From positions 36,661,867 through 36,725,866 of the forward strand of contig JAOWCC010001634.1 in the NCBI GenBank assembly GCA_030867875.1: a DNA stretch of 64,000 bases. The letters are read 5' to 3'. Below, piece by piece: positions 38,813 to 49,900 of this stretch. The position numbers were made by a program, and so were the translations under genes. The notes under the pieces were generated by a model. It had not been told where the DNA came from, made no database searches, and saw only the letters and a list, made by a program, of their open reading frames with translations. The number at the start of each line of letters is the position of its first letter. Position 1 is the stretch's first letter. The DNA comes from Actinernus sp. WN-2022 (lineage: Eukaryota; Cnidaria; Anthozoa; Actiniaria; Actinernidae).

Positions 38813-38931
38813 AATTTACATGATGCCCTAATTAGCTGATGTATTGCACACAATGTATGCACTTGGTTTTAAAACCGACACTAACTTGATTCTATTTATG
38901 GCTACTGATTACTTAATTATGATAATTACAG

Positions 38932-39140
38932 CATGATGCAACAACAACGACAACAACAACAATTTATTTAATACCACACAAGTAACTGGATACAAAAGTG
39001 AATAAAATATTGCAGTAGTTGGGTATTGGCTACCTAGAATAACTATAAGAGAGCTAATTTAGCTAGGTACATGTAGCTAACGTTTATATATATTAAATTA
39101 TGGAAATAGTCGTATCACACACACACACACACACACAAAA
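38932..39140. repeat. (caa)n and (ac)n simple repeats
   Basis: A caacaacaacgac tract at about 38938-38962 leads into atttatttaatacc, which looks like a retroelement 3' end. (ac)n runs at 39117-39136. Confidence 0.6.
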
Positions 39141-39191
39141 TAAAAAAATAGAAATAAAAAACAGGAGCAAGGAAAAATGCAACAACAAATG

Positions 39192-39379
39192 TGTAACCAC
39201 TTAATGTGTTTGCATACCTTTGTGAACATGCCACGTGTGAGATTATCCAATCATATACAAGTGGCTCATCATTTGTGGTTTCGATTGTTTATTCGGATGA
39301 GCCGCTTTTGTATGATTGGATAATCTCGCATGTGGCATGACTACACGAAAATATGTGAATACATAAAAAGTGGTTATAC
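39192..39379. mobile_element. Foldback element with TGTAACCACTT ends
   Basis: Arms tgtaaccacttaatgtgtttgcata and tatgtgaatacataaaaagtggttataca, with inner arms ccacgtgtgagattatccaatcat and its complement, give a long imperfect hairpin. Confidence 0.6.
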
Positions 39380-41017
39380 ATGACATGTAACTTTGTGAAT
39401 TCTGAACTAGCTAATCAAGTCAAGGCAAATTTCTTCATACACGACTTTGTATTATATTATGCAAACATATTTATACAGAACAAATACTTGTATGTCATGA
39501 CTAGTGTTCATTCTACATGTACATTGTAGGGCATGATTTTGCAAAATTCTCACTTTTACAACTCATTATCGCTAATGTTCAACTTGAATGCAACACTTTT
39601 TGCACTCGTAGAATGATTCAGATTCGGTATGTCAACTCTAAATCATCCCTTTTTGAGATACAAGTCTCGCAAAATTTGAGATCAAGCAATGATAGAATTA
39701 TGTCACACTTTGCTTCATTTCTTGAATGAACACTGAGTATTGTATTCTGCTGCATTTTTTAAAATTACTATATAATATGTAATTTAACAATGCCGTTTTG
39801 AAATTCTACATGTCCTTCAGATTCACTTTATGCATCATTCTGTATAAAATCCCTAGCATGAATGATACGAATGCTGTGTATTTTTATTCATGTGCACAGG
39901 TCACATTTCAGTATTTAACTACTCCGGGCTAGCCAAACTTGAACTGAGGGGGGAGGGTTTAGTTAGCAATTAGGATTTCACCAACTGAGCCCAAACATGT
40001 CCAGTAGTGACAAAGGTTAGGGTTAAGATTGTTTTGCCACCCAATACAACCACGTGATTGCATTCCTGCAAAAGGTCCATTTCAAATGTTAAATTGCTGA
40101 CATTGACATTAACAACACAGTAAAACTATGTTACTGACAATACCTACTACTGTATATCTTTCAAACTGTTCTCACTGCAAAATTATGAGAGCTGCATGGT
40201 GTGTTGTCACTGAGAATATGGCTTGCCACATCTTGTCAAGTAGTCACACTTGCATCCAAATGGGCATGCAAGTATGCCTCGCTGTAGCAACCTCTGCAAA
40301 TGAACAAAGCCATATAGCATTGTGAGGAAAAAGCATTGGTCATCTGAATACTTAAGAGCTACATGTACATGTAGGTGCTACTTCAGTTTTTTTTTCTTCC
40401 AAATTTTTCCAAAAACAGTAGTAATTTGAAGTACCCATGTACATGCAGAATAAAAAGAATGCCACCCATGTCTTCCTTTCCCATCTTGCCCATGTGGGAG
40501 CAATGCTATAACTGCTGCCTATTACCAGATGTGTCCCTCTTTATAGATCTTAAAAGATCACAAAATTTGAGACAATCTATTTTTAGCATGAGATTTCCTG
40601 CAAATATGTAGTTTCACTGTTGCTCTGACATAAATTATTTCTATCAGTGTCCAAGAATAATAATTATAGTACAGCTCTTCCAGACCTGTATTCTGATTGG
40701 TACAATGAATTATTCTGTAGCTCTTCTCTGTTTATTCTGCTTCTTCTTTGGTTTAGGGTGCCTTCTATTCTGACTTGGGTGAACCAATAAATGATTGTGG
40801 CTCGTTTTGAGTGCTATTTTAAGGCCCGCTTATGCCTAAGGAACTTCCCGACGAAATATCAGAACTCTACTGCTCTCTCTCTCCTTTGGCTATTGAATAT
40901 CTAATCACCTTAACCACAATGATGTCATACATTTGCATGGGAATAAATATCCAAAATTATTAGAATTGCGCTGCCTCACAGTGTTTGTACATGACTGTAT
41001 GGAAGATGAATGTGCCT
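39380..41017. other. Gene-free AT-rich stretch
   Basis: No exon or element ends can be supported. Confidence 0.3.
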
Positions 41018-41026
41018 GGTATTGCC

Positions 41027-42352
41027 TAGCTTGCGTTGCGGCTCTGGAGTATCGGAGCACAGCGAGCAGAGATTAGGGGGATTGGTGCGAGAGAGAAAAG
41101 AGAGGGGGAAGGGGGTGGGGAGAAGAGAAAGGGAGAGCCTGCCAGCCATGGTTATTTTGGTATCCACCCACTAATTAAAATGCATAAAATTAGTAAGTCA
41201 TTCGACCGATTCATCCAATCATCATGCGGCGGAAGTGAAAACCATGTTTAAAATCTGTCAAACTGATGCGTGGAATATCAAGGAATCTCAACTCGAGCGT
41301 AAAATTCAAAACAAAAAATATACAAACTTGGAGAATGTCAGCTGAAACTCCGAAAAAACATGTGAAGACAGGGCCTAAACCCAAACCTGTAAATATCAAC
41401 GACTTTTGCAGGATATGTAATGTATGTTTTAAGGTAGCGTTTGGGAATTCAAATATTTCCACGGCGAGAATCTGTTCAAGCCTTCAGAAAGAAAACAGAG
41501 TCGAGGCTTATTCTAGATGGTGCCTGCAAAAGTATTGGTCTTCATATTCTGAAATCTGCTGTTCCTGAGGAAGGAGAATTCGAAATGATTGTAGTAGAGA
41601 ACTACACCTTTGTTCGAGAAAGATAACTACAGTAAGATAAATGAAGATAAAGAGAACTCGTTGCCGCTGAATATAAAGTCGCCACCAAATCAGAAAAGAA
41701 AAATAACACCGGAACGAAGTTCTGCCAAAAGAAGCGCTAAAAACCATCCCACACAGCATTACGAAATCATGAAAACATCTCGTATTTTCGGAAGCACAAG
41801 CCTGTTCCTCGAACAGCAAGCCGCTTGTGGAGTTCCGATGCAGGGTTCTTGAGCTCATCGCGAAATTCGCTCTCATTACTTCTTCTGCAGAACTAAACAG
41901 CAATTTGAAGTTGCACTTCTGTAGTTCCTCGGGTTTTAGGTCTGAAAGTTCGGCAGCAGGATAACGGCAACCCGGCCATCATTTGACGTCTTTAACACTA
42001 GTGAATGTTTGGAATATCCTTACAGCTAGGACATCTCTTCCAGACAAAAGATCTCTAATAGTCTTGCTCCTGTTCTTTCTTTAAATTCATCGCTGAGCGA
42101 ATTCTCGGCATGTTTGTTGCCTTATCGCATGCCATGCATGAATAAAATTTAACGATTTCTGTCAATCACGCATTTTAGCCAATAGCAATATGTGGCCTTC
42201 TGAGGCCGAGAGTTATCAAAATAACCATGGCTTGCTGGCAGGCTATCCCTTCCTCTTTTCCTCACCCCCTCCCCCCTCTCTTTTTTTCTCGCCCCAATCC
42301 CCCTAACCTCCGCTCGCTGTGCTTCGATACTCCAGAGCCGCAACGCAGGCTA
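41027..42352. mobile_element. MULE-like element carrying a captured gene fragment
   Basis: TIR outer ends are TAGCTTGCGTTGCGGCTC and GAGCCGCAACGCAGGCTA, with arms of 130-200 bp (purine-rich left, pyrimidine-rich right, both with ccatggttattttg-type inner parts). The element is flanked by GGTATTGCC at 41018-41026 and 42353-42361, an exact 9-bp duplication. The centre is not arm sequence but a piece of a protein gene. The architecture is that of a Pack-MULE. No transposase. Confidence 0.75.
41260..41855 (+). pseudogene. Captured N-terminal fragment of a Cys-motif gene
   Basis: Inside the element, one frame reads KPVNINDFCRICNVCFKVAF (two CxxC-like pairs). A second gives CKSIGLHILKS, and a third SPPNQKRKITPERSSAKRSA, a basic stretch. 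These are consecutive parts of the N-terminal zinc-binding and linker region of the same cnidarian family whose relics are at 21506-24290, now broken by frameshifts. No C-terminal domain follows. Confidence 0.45.
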
Positions 42353-43690
42353 GGTATTGCCTCCTGCTGCTGCTCCAAGAGCATGCCACCTCTCCAGGGG
42401 TTTCACTATTATTATAGATTTAGCCAGATACTGAAGCTCTAGTGGCAGCTACTTGATCTCATACTGACAGCTACTTCTGCAGGTTACCTACATAATTATT
42501 TACTTTAGTTTGCTAGAATTCTAGTATCCATACATCAATTTTTAATGTCTCTAATGCCTATTTTCCAAATTACTGAAACAGGCCCTGCTCTCACAAAATT
42601 GAAACAATGATATGTCACATAATAGCCCATGTCACTGTTTTTGGTAAGGGTACATGTATACTGCAGTGGGTTACATGGTAGAGCGGTTTTCAGATGAGTG
42701 AAATGAAACCAAACGCAAATTACCCACAGCCAGCCAATCATAGGAGCGAGTAATCACAAGTAACTTATAAATGGCTTCCCTGTGAGCCAATGACAAACCA
42801 AAGGAAAACCAAAACCAATTTCTGTTAGGTTTTACTTTGGATTCTGATTGGTTGGTTTACTTTCTCAGCCAATAGGAGAGCTTAGTAAACGCAAAACCAA
42901 AACACTTCCGACACTCAATTGAAATCCGCTCTATAAAGGGTACATGTATACTGCAGGGTACATGGTAAGGGTACATCTATACTGCAGTGGGTAAATGATA
43001 AGGGTACAATAATGTATACTGCAGTGGTTGCAATAGGCACTGACGACCAGCAATTTCATCCGTCTACTTTCAAGATTTTGCTGCCTATTTTTGCACTTTG
43101 AACCCACCTAGAGTCTCAGGTGTCTTTTGCACCATTATTCCATCAGATCAGTCATCTACTTTTTATTTAGTGCCTCATACTTTAAAAGTTATTGAACCCA
43201 CTGATAATGTGTTGTATACTGAGAACAGTAGCACTGCACTGACCTTGTGCTGTGCATCATAATGCATTTCAAAGTCTGCAGAAATTCCAGAAGGAGCCTG
43301 CACCAACAATAGCTCTTGGCCAAATCTGCATAATAAATACACTATTCTGGATTAAACTTTTTTTAAACATTGTAGAACTTGAAATAGACCTTTCCCGTAT
43401 TCTGCTCCAATGCCCACGAACAATATATGGCACCAAGTCAAGATTGGAGTAGACACTTTCATACATTGAAGGTAAGTCAATCTATTATCTGCAGCCAGTT
43501 TACTAATTGATTGCTACTAGTTGTATAACGAAGAGGGCTATTGCCAGTGTCTTTCTTCCTTCATGATCTTTAGTAGTTGTGACTAAGTTTGCATAACCCG
43601 ATTCCATTCGAATTTCACTATTTTCCCTGAAAATCAACTGAACATGTCCATTGTTGACAATTAAGTAGCGTCTCGAATATTCATCGTATT
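42353..43690. other. Gene-free stretch with small direct and inverted repeats
   Basis: The phrase agggtacatgtatactgcagtgg recurs near 42648, 42939, 42967 and 43003 with variations. A gtagagcggttttcagatgag block at 42678 pairs with an inverted partner near 42915-42937 (caattgaaatccgctctat). No exon supported. Confidence 0.4.
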
Positions 43691-45266
43691 TAGATAAACA
43701 AGAGGCCCTGAGTGGCCTTAACTCGGGCCATCTTATTGCACGTACTGCATGGAGTTCTGCATAATTTTGTGTCATACATGGTTTGTGCTAAGGTAGCCAG
43801 AGAATTGGTTCTCTACTGCTCTACTGATGCTCTTGTCTGTCAAATGTCAATGTGCAAATGCCCCACGTATGCCGAGGGGGGGGGGGGGGGGGATAGAAAT
43901 GATAGAGCCATAATACACACACAACACACATACATGTACATACATGCTGTGCATGTACATTTCAGCCACAATTTCCTTCAATTCTGTAGTTTAATATTAC
44001 TTTGTTTTCAATATTATTGTTCCTTGAGGGTAGTTAGAATTATAAAAAAACTTGGTATGGGTGTTGTTGATTGAAGTGAAATGGTTATTTGAGTAGTCTG
44101 CACGATATCGAGTCACCCAAATTTGATGCATGGTAATCGTATCAGGTGCAGTACGACTACGAAAAATCAAGCAATTTAGAACAACAAATTCCACATAATG
44201 TTGCTATTCATTGTGAATAGTTAGGGTGTCGTTCTATAGTCATATGAAAATAAGGCATCTATTTGTAATTCTCAATAACAAACCAGTACAGACGGCTGAA
44301 ATTCAGGCTAAATTCTCAATACAATATTTTCGATTGAGGTTGTAAACTACAGACCACCATTTTCTAGTATTAGTGAGCTGCCACTGTGCTAGTACTCATT
44401 TTCTACATCTTGAAGGAGACTGAAATATATAATGGCAGGCCACAAAGAAACAATTGCAATGTCCACACATTTTTTTCTATCATTGGGGTAGCAGCAAGAT
44501 TAATTTTCATTCCCAAATAATTCTTAAAAGTACTTGTACTCCTGATCATGACCGAGTGAAAGTGACGATGCTGACTCCAAGAACTGAGGAATCAGGCCAT
44601 TTACTACTATATATATTTTATTATTACATTTATTTTCTCATAAGATGATGGAAATGTATACGAGTAATATAAGGCATAATAAGAAATACAATGATGAGAA
44701 GGTAGGTCCTTAAGGTAACCTTAGGGTTATCTTAAGGCAGGACCACCTCAGATGGAAAACACTGAAACAAGATCTAACTAGCTTGCATGGATATATGTTT
44801 AACCAAGAAAGGGGAAGGGAAAGAAAGAGTGACACTTACATGTAAGTATACTCTCTCAGTTCTGGACCAAATTTTGTTTATTTTATAAACTTGCAATAAT
44901 GATAAATACACTACTCTATACATAATATCATTATGAAGTATGTCAGTTCTTAAAAAAAACATTAAATACACTGTAGATTGCCTGAACCCATAGATAATAA
45001 TCAAATACAAAGCGGTACAGGCCAGATGTAAATAGACCCGGGAAATATAACAAAATAAAAAGTTAATAATTGTATTAGGTGGTAACTGTCCCTTGGTCTT
45101 GTGTTTAGGAAAGATTGGTTTTTACCAGTATCAATAACACGCCACAGATAAATATCCTATTTCCACATTAGAGTCATTTATCGTTCGTTTGAAAAAATCT
45201 TCATTTCGGATTACTTACTCAGTTTATACTGAGTAAGTTCCCGAATTTATAAACATTACATCTGCA

Positions 45267-45357
45267 GTCAGAGAACTGAGTCAGAGAACTGAGTCAGAGA
45301 ACTGAGTCAGAGAACTGAGTCAGAGAACTGAGTCAGAGAACTGAGTCAGAGAAGTGA
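45267..45357. repeat. 13-bp tandem array
   Basis: Seven copies of gtcagagaactga. The corresponding place in arm 1 (about 13870) has essentially one copy, so the array expanded after duplication. Confidence 0.85.
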
Positions 45358-45488
45358 GAAATCGGGTCATTTCTACCGTACTTTCGAGAGGTTAATAACA
45401 ATAAATAACAACACTACGACAGTCAATTGGTATAAAAGTTATCATGTTCAGATTAGCGGCTACTTACATTTACAAGCTGTTGTCGTTA

Positions 45489-45713
45489 TTAGTCAGTGTT
45501 GATGGCAGAGCAGACTGTCACGACACGAGTGTATACGTATCTTAAAGCATGTCGCATAATATGTGATAAATTCCCGTCCAAAGCCCGTGAAACACCTTTC
45601 AGCTTTAGAAAAGACAAAAATCTTGGTATTGCACTTGAAGGAACCTTTGGTTTACACAAAAAAACAGCTGATATTAAAGGTTTTGCTAAGTCAAAACTCC
45701 CACTCGCCGCCAT
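45489..45713 (-). CDS. Small ORF / first exon with promoter-like upstream region
   Basis: A 74-codon frame begins caagATGGCGGCGAGTGG, a strong start context, and encodes a basic, partly hydrophobic peptide (MAASGSFDLAKPLISAVFLC...). Upstream on the same strand are accaatcaga repeats (CCAAT-like) and a CACGTG box, as in animal promoters. It may be a real small gene, the first exon of a spliced transcript, or a remnant. I do not recognise the product. The copy in arm 1 is frameshifted. Confidence 0.4.
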   Translation of the reverse strand: MAASGSFDLAKPLISAVFLCKPKVPSSAIPRFLSFLKLKGVSRALDGNLSHIMRHALRYVYTRVVTVCSAINTD

Positions 45714-46330
45714 CTTGAAAAATCTGCAAATGTTGTCCATTGTCCACGTGACCAGCACTGCAATCTGATTGGTACGGTGGCGAGAAGAACTTCCAAAGAA
45801 GGTGCAATCTGATTGGTTGACGGTGCAAAATCTCTACACAAAAAAATAAAAATTAAACTAGGAATTGCTAATAGCAAGTGAAGTGCTGCGATGTTACTCA
45901 TAAAATACCAATAATGGTTAATTGCGTCTGTGATGTTTACTGGAGTTTTCTATATTTGTTAAAAAAAAAATTGGCATCAGTTTTTATGAACTACTGCATT
46001 TCTTGTATTGAAAAATTAATATCTATTTCACGGATATATTGCACCGTAAAATGAATACAGATCAGTATGTAATTCAACAATACAAGTAAATTGTTTAAAT
46101 GATAAGCATGAAATTGTGTTAAATATAACTAGTACAACATTCTTTGTTTTCCATTACTTAAACCTAAATTACATGTAGTATTATTTAGTACTAATTAGCT
46201 TGTAATGTTTCATTGTTTAATTTATTGCTAGGACTTGAAGGTCCTGCGATTTTCAAATATTTGTTTCTTCTAATTCTGAATGTATTTGAAATCACATGTA
46301 ATATATATATCAGGGATATTGTTTTTATTC

Positions 46331-46578
46331 ATAGATTGTAGTAACTCTCTTGAAGTTCAAATAAGTAAAATTAACGACTAACATGATATAAGAAATATCA
46401 AGATAATTACATGTTCATATCTGTGATAATGTCTTCATCAATAAATGGGAGTCAGTCTTTTGAAGTTCAAATAAGTAACATCAACGACTAACACGATATA
46501 AGAAATATCAAGATAATTACATGTACATATCTGTGATAATGTCTTCGTCAATAAATGGGAGTAACTCTCTTGGTGTTC
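46331..46578. repeat. 110-bp tandem repeat, part left of the Polinton
   Basis: Two-plus units with landmarks acatgatataagaaatatc (46381, 46491) and tctgtgataatgtcttc; period 110 bp. The same unit continues at 63398-63530 beyond the Polinton, so the element landed inside this array. Confidence 0.85.
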
Positions 46579-46579
46579 A
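46574..46579. other. Target-site duplication, left copy (TGTTCA)
   Basis: TGTTCA here and at 63393-63398. The final A may instead be the first base of the element (AGTAGTATAG), which would make the duplication 5 bp. Polintons normally give 6 bp. Confidence 0.65.
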
Positions 46580-46713
46580 GTAGTATAGTCGGAGTCAAAA
46601 TGATACCCGTTTTTTCTTGCACAAGGACGTCAAAAAGTGAATTCGGAAATCCACTTTTTGACGTCCTTGTGCAACAAAAAACGGGTATCAGTTTTGACTC
46701 CGACTATACTACT
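46579..46713. repeat. 135-bp terminal hairpin, left
   Basis: AGTAGTATAGTCGGAGTCAA...gatacccgttttttcttgca...gacgtcaaaaagtg pairs with its complement around a 12-base loop with aattcggaaatc. The arms differ by an indel (aaaatgat/atcagtttt) and a base (tttctt/aacaaa). The same asymmetries occur at the right end in mirrored form. Confidence 0.9.
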
Positions 46714-46730
46714 AGGGTACTAAGGGTCAT

Positions 46731-46811
46731 CCAAATTGTCACTAGACATTCTTACACCTAAAAATCCAAAAGTGTGAACCTATTAGAGATATCATTAGCA
46801 TATAGTTATAT
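46731..46811 (+). promoter_or_regulatory. Promoter-like cassette L1
   Basis: Pattern: ccaaattgtcactagacatt, cttacacctaaaaatccaaa, tattagagatat, then ttagcatatagttatatcga. This is the outer of two cassettes in the left TIR. Five relatives occur elsewhere in the element. Confidence 0.6.
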
Positions 46812-46844
46812 CGACACCGATTGTGTGTTATTTACCCCGCGAGC

Positions 46845-46923
46845 CCAAGTTGTCACTAGTCATTCTTGCACCTAAAATCCAAACTTGAGTATCTGTTAGA
46901 GCTATCCTAACATATAGTTATAC
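46845..46923 (+). promoter_or_regulatory. Promoter-like cassette L2 (polymerase gene)
   Basis: Ccaagttgtcactagtcatt, cttgcacctaaaatccaaac, ttgagtatctgttagag, catatagttatacc. It ends 10 bases before the polymerase ATG. Confidence 0.65.
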
Positions 46924-46933
46924 CGAAGAGAGA

Positions 46934-49900
46934 ATGGCGAGACCGCGTAGTGAGCCACTTCCACGAAGTCTAGCTCGAGAGGCAGGTGCTATTCTCGATG
47001 AGAGAGATGGAATGCTCGAGGGAGTGGAGATAGGCCGCCGTACTATTCGATGGCGCTTCTTCCAAGGTGTGGCAGGAGATTTGACCCCTAGGATCATGGA
47101 AAAGTTAGTTGCAAAGGTAACCACCAGCTTCTACCTGCGCTACAGCTACACCTATCGCATTCGCAATGTCAACGACGGACGTGTGATGCTATTCTCCAAG
47201 ACTGTCCCCGGCTCTCCATGGGTGAACATCCTAGGAGATGCAGAAGAGTGGATCAATAACAAGGAGACAGCTCGTTTGAATCCCGACAACATTAATCGAC
47301 CAAATACCCAATGGGCCTTTGTGCGTTGGATCTACGTGGATGTCAAAGTCGTGATCGATCGTCAGCTTCTGTTGGGAACAGGCCCACTGCCCCAATGGCT
47401 TCGCCAGAAAAAAGGAATGATTGCCCTTGATCGATACGGTGACAACCTATGTCTTTGGCGTTGCCTTGCCGTATGCAAAGGAGCCCGTGCAGACAAGTGC
47501 AACACCTCGGCTCGAAAACTTGCCCAGGACTTCTATCGCCTGACAGCGCCCACGCAAGACGTTCCCAGAACTTCCTTAGACCAGCTGGAGGAAGTCGAGT
47601 TACACTTTGGAATCGGTATTCGGGTGTACGAACCTACGGAGGATGGCGCTTGGCATCTGACACGTCATGCAGCTCACTACAAGCATACGATGACGATTGG
47701 GATATACGACGGACATGCCTTCTACATCAAGAACATCGACAAGATAGGGAGCATCTACGTATGCAACGATTGTAAGCAACGGTTCACAAAAGCCTCGAAC
47801 CTTCAACGCCATGCAGATCGTTGCAGGCGTGGAGAAACGAAGATTGTGTGCCCCGGAAAAGTAATCACAGTACCCCAGTCGGCATACGAAAAAGCCTTCT
47901 GGCCAGAGAGCACCGCCAGCAAAGTCGCTCTACGCTGGTTGGAACGCGAAGCCGAAAGAATCCAGAAGCACATTCATCACGCAGCTTGTGGACATGGTGG
48001 AGAGCATTGGATCGAAGGAGCGCCGGTCGACGGCTACGAACCTCTTTCGAAAACCATCTTCCAATTTCATGGATGTTATTTCCATGGCTGCCCGAAATGC
48101 TTCCCTAGGGAAAGGAGGCTCTATCTCAAGACCTGCGAAAGAACGGAGAGTCTACGTGAGGCAGGTTATGTAGTAGTGGAGGCTTGGGGTTGCTCCACGA
48201 AGAAGACAAACGAACCGGTCCCCACGCCAACGCAAACTGCCTACCCACACGCCATAGTTTACGATTTCGAAGCCTATCTCGATAGAACAAAAGGAAGACA
48301 ACCAACGGACCGATTGACCATCGAAAGCGTCCATGTCCCAATATCAGTATCAATTGCCGACACGTACAATCGAACGCCAACCCACATCTGTCGACGCGAT
48401 CCAAAAGAACTCATAGCTGCCTTCGTCGAAGAACTCCAGCAAAGAGCACAGACAATCCGAGTAGCCATGGCAAGATGGTACCGGCTCGATAAGCCCAAAT
48501 TCTCCTTCGACACCCTACCAAAGAGACAACAAGCGAAGATCGACGAATGGATCAGCCAAGTTCCAGTATTGGGATTCAACTCTGGCAGGTACGATCTCAA
48601 CCTGATCAGGGAGCACTTCGTAGGAACCATTGCCGACACCTGTCCAAAGGTCCGGGTGGCAAAGAAAGCCAACACCACTATGTTTCTCTTGACTCCCGAT
48701 TTCCGTTTCCTCGATGTGATGAACTACCTTGGACCTGGAACTTCCTACGAACGTTGGATCACTGCCTATGGATGCGAGTTGCAAAAGAGTTTCTTCCCAT
48801 ATGAGTGGTTCGACTCTCCCGACAAGTTGGATCACGTTGGACTGCCAGATTATCAAGAGTGGGGTTCGAAGCTAAAAAGAGAACACCTACTATCTAGGTC
48901 AGAGTTCGAAGACTGCAAGCGCACCTTTCTCGACAAGGGAATGGAGACCTTTGCAGACTGGCTACGATACTACAACAACCTAGACGTAGTTCCATTCCTA
49001 GAGGCACTCGAAAAGATGCGAGATTTCTATCACGAGAAGGGAGTAGACATGCTGAAAGACGCAGTGTCCATCCCAGGAGTCTCGCTACAGTTCCTGCTTC
49101 GAGGTAGTGTAGAAAGGGGAGCTGAGATGTACGCTCCAAGTAAGGAAGCCTACCACATGCTGAAAGGCGCTGTCGTGGGAGGTCCAAGCATAGTGTTCAC
49201 CAGACGCCACGAAGCAGGAGTGACTAAGATTCGTAGTCATCAGGGTGGAACCAAGGTGTGTCGCAAAGTTCTTGGATACGATGCCAACGCCCTATATCTT
49301 TCCACGATGGAATTCGAAATGCCTTGTGGAAAAGAAGAGGTTGTGCACTACGACGAGCCAGGTCCAGAAGCCGAAGGATTTGTCGAATGTCTACGTGGTG
49401 GAACGTGGTTTGGATATGCAGAAGTAGACATCGAGATACCAAAAGAATTGTGGAAGAAATTTGAGGAGATGCCCCCCTTCTTCTACAACAAGAAAATCCC
49501 CAAAGAAGCAATTCCTCCACAAATGTTGGCCTACCTTGAGAAGACAGGTAGAAAGCGCAGCGAGGAAACGAAGCTAGTTGGGAGTCTCTCTGGAAAGAAG
49601 TTGCTACTCTATGCTCCTCTTCTACTTTGGTATCTAGACCATGGCGCAGTGATCACTGCTGTCTACCGCACGATAGACTACGAACCCAAAGAAATCTTCG
49701 GATGGTTCGTGGACCAAGTCACCGAGGCGCGACGCATGGGAGACGTAGACAAAGGTGAGGCTTTGCTGGCAGATGTGTTCAAGCTACTGGGAAACAGCGC
49801 CTATGGAAAGTTGCTCGAAGACTTGGGACGCCAAACAAATGTCACCTATACAAAAGACGAGAAGATTGTGGACAAAGCATTGCGAAGTGTTTGGTTCGAA

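Larger units (their letters stand above)
43691..45835 (-). repeat. Large inverted duplication, arm 2
   Basis: Reverse complement of 13015-15642. It lacks the 395-bp MITE found in arm 1 and instead shows an expanded 13-bp tandem array. The arm begins right after tttagataaacaagaggccctgagtgg. It contains the intact version of the small MAASG frame. Confidence 0.8.
46579..46936 (+). repeat. Polinton left terminal inverted repeat
   Basis: The outer 180 bp match the right end almost base for base. Beyond that the match is patchy (different spacer between two promoter cassettes) but resumes up to and including the start codon: both terminal genes begin ...accgaagagagaATGGCGAG. The outer 135 bp (46579-46713) are themselves a near-perfect palindrome. 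Confidence 0.9.

Noticed and set aside
45267..45357. Regular 13-bp array as a regulatory iteron
   Set aside because: It is an expansion of a single copy still present in the paralogous arm, so simple slippage explains it.
45496..45768. 90-codon plus-strand frame in arm 2
   Set aside because: It is antisense to the better-supported MAASG frame, which has promoter-like upstream sequence and a strong start context.
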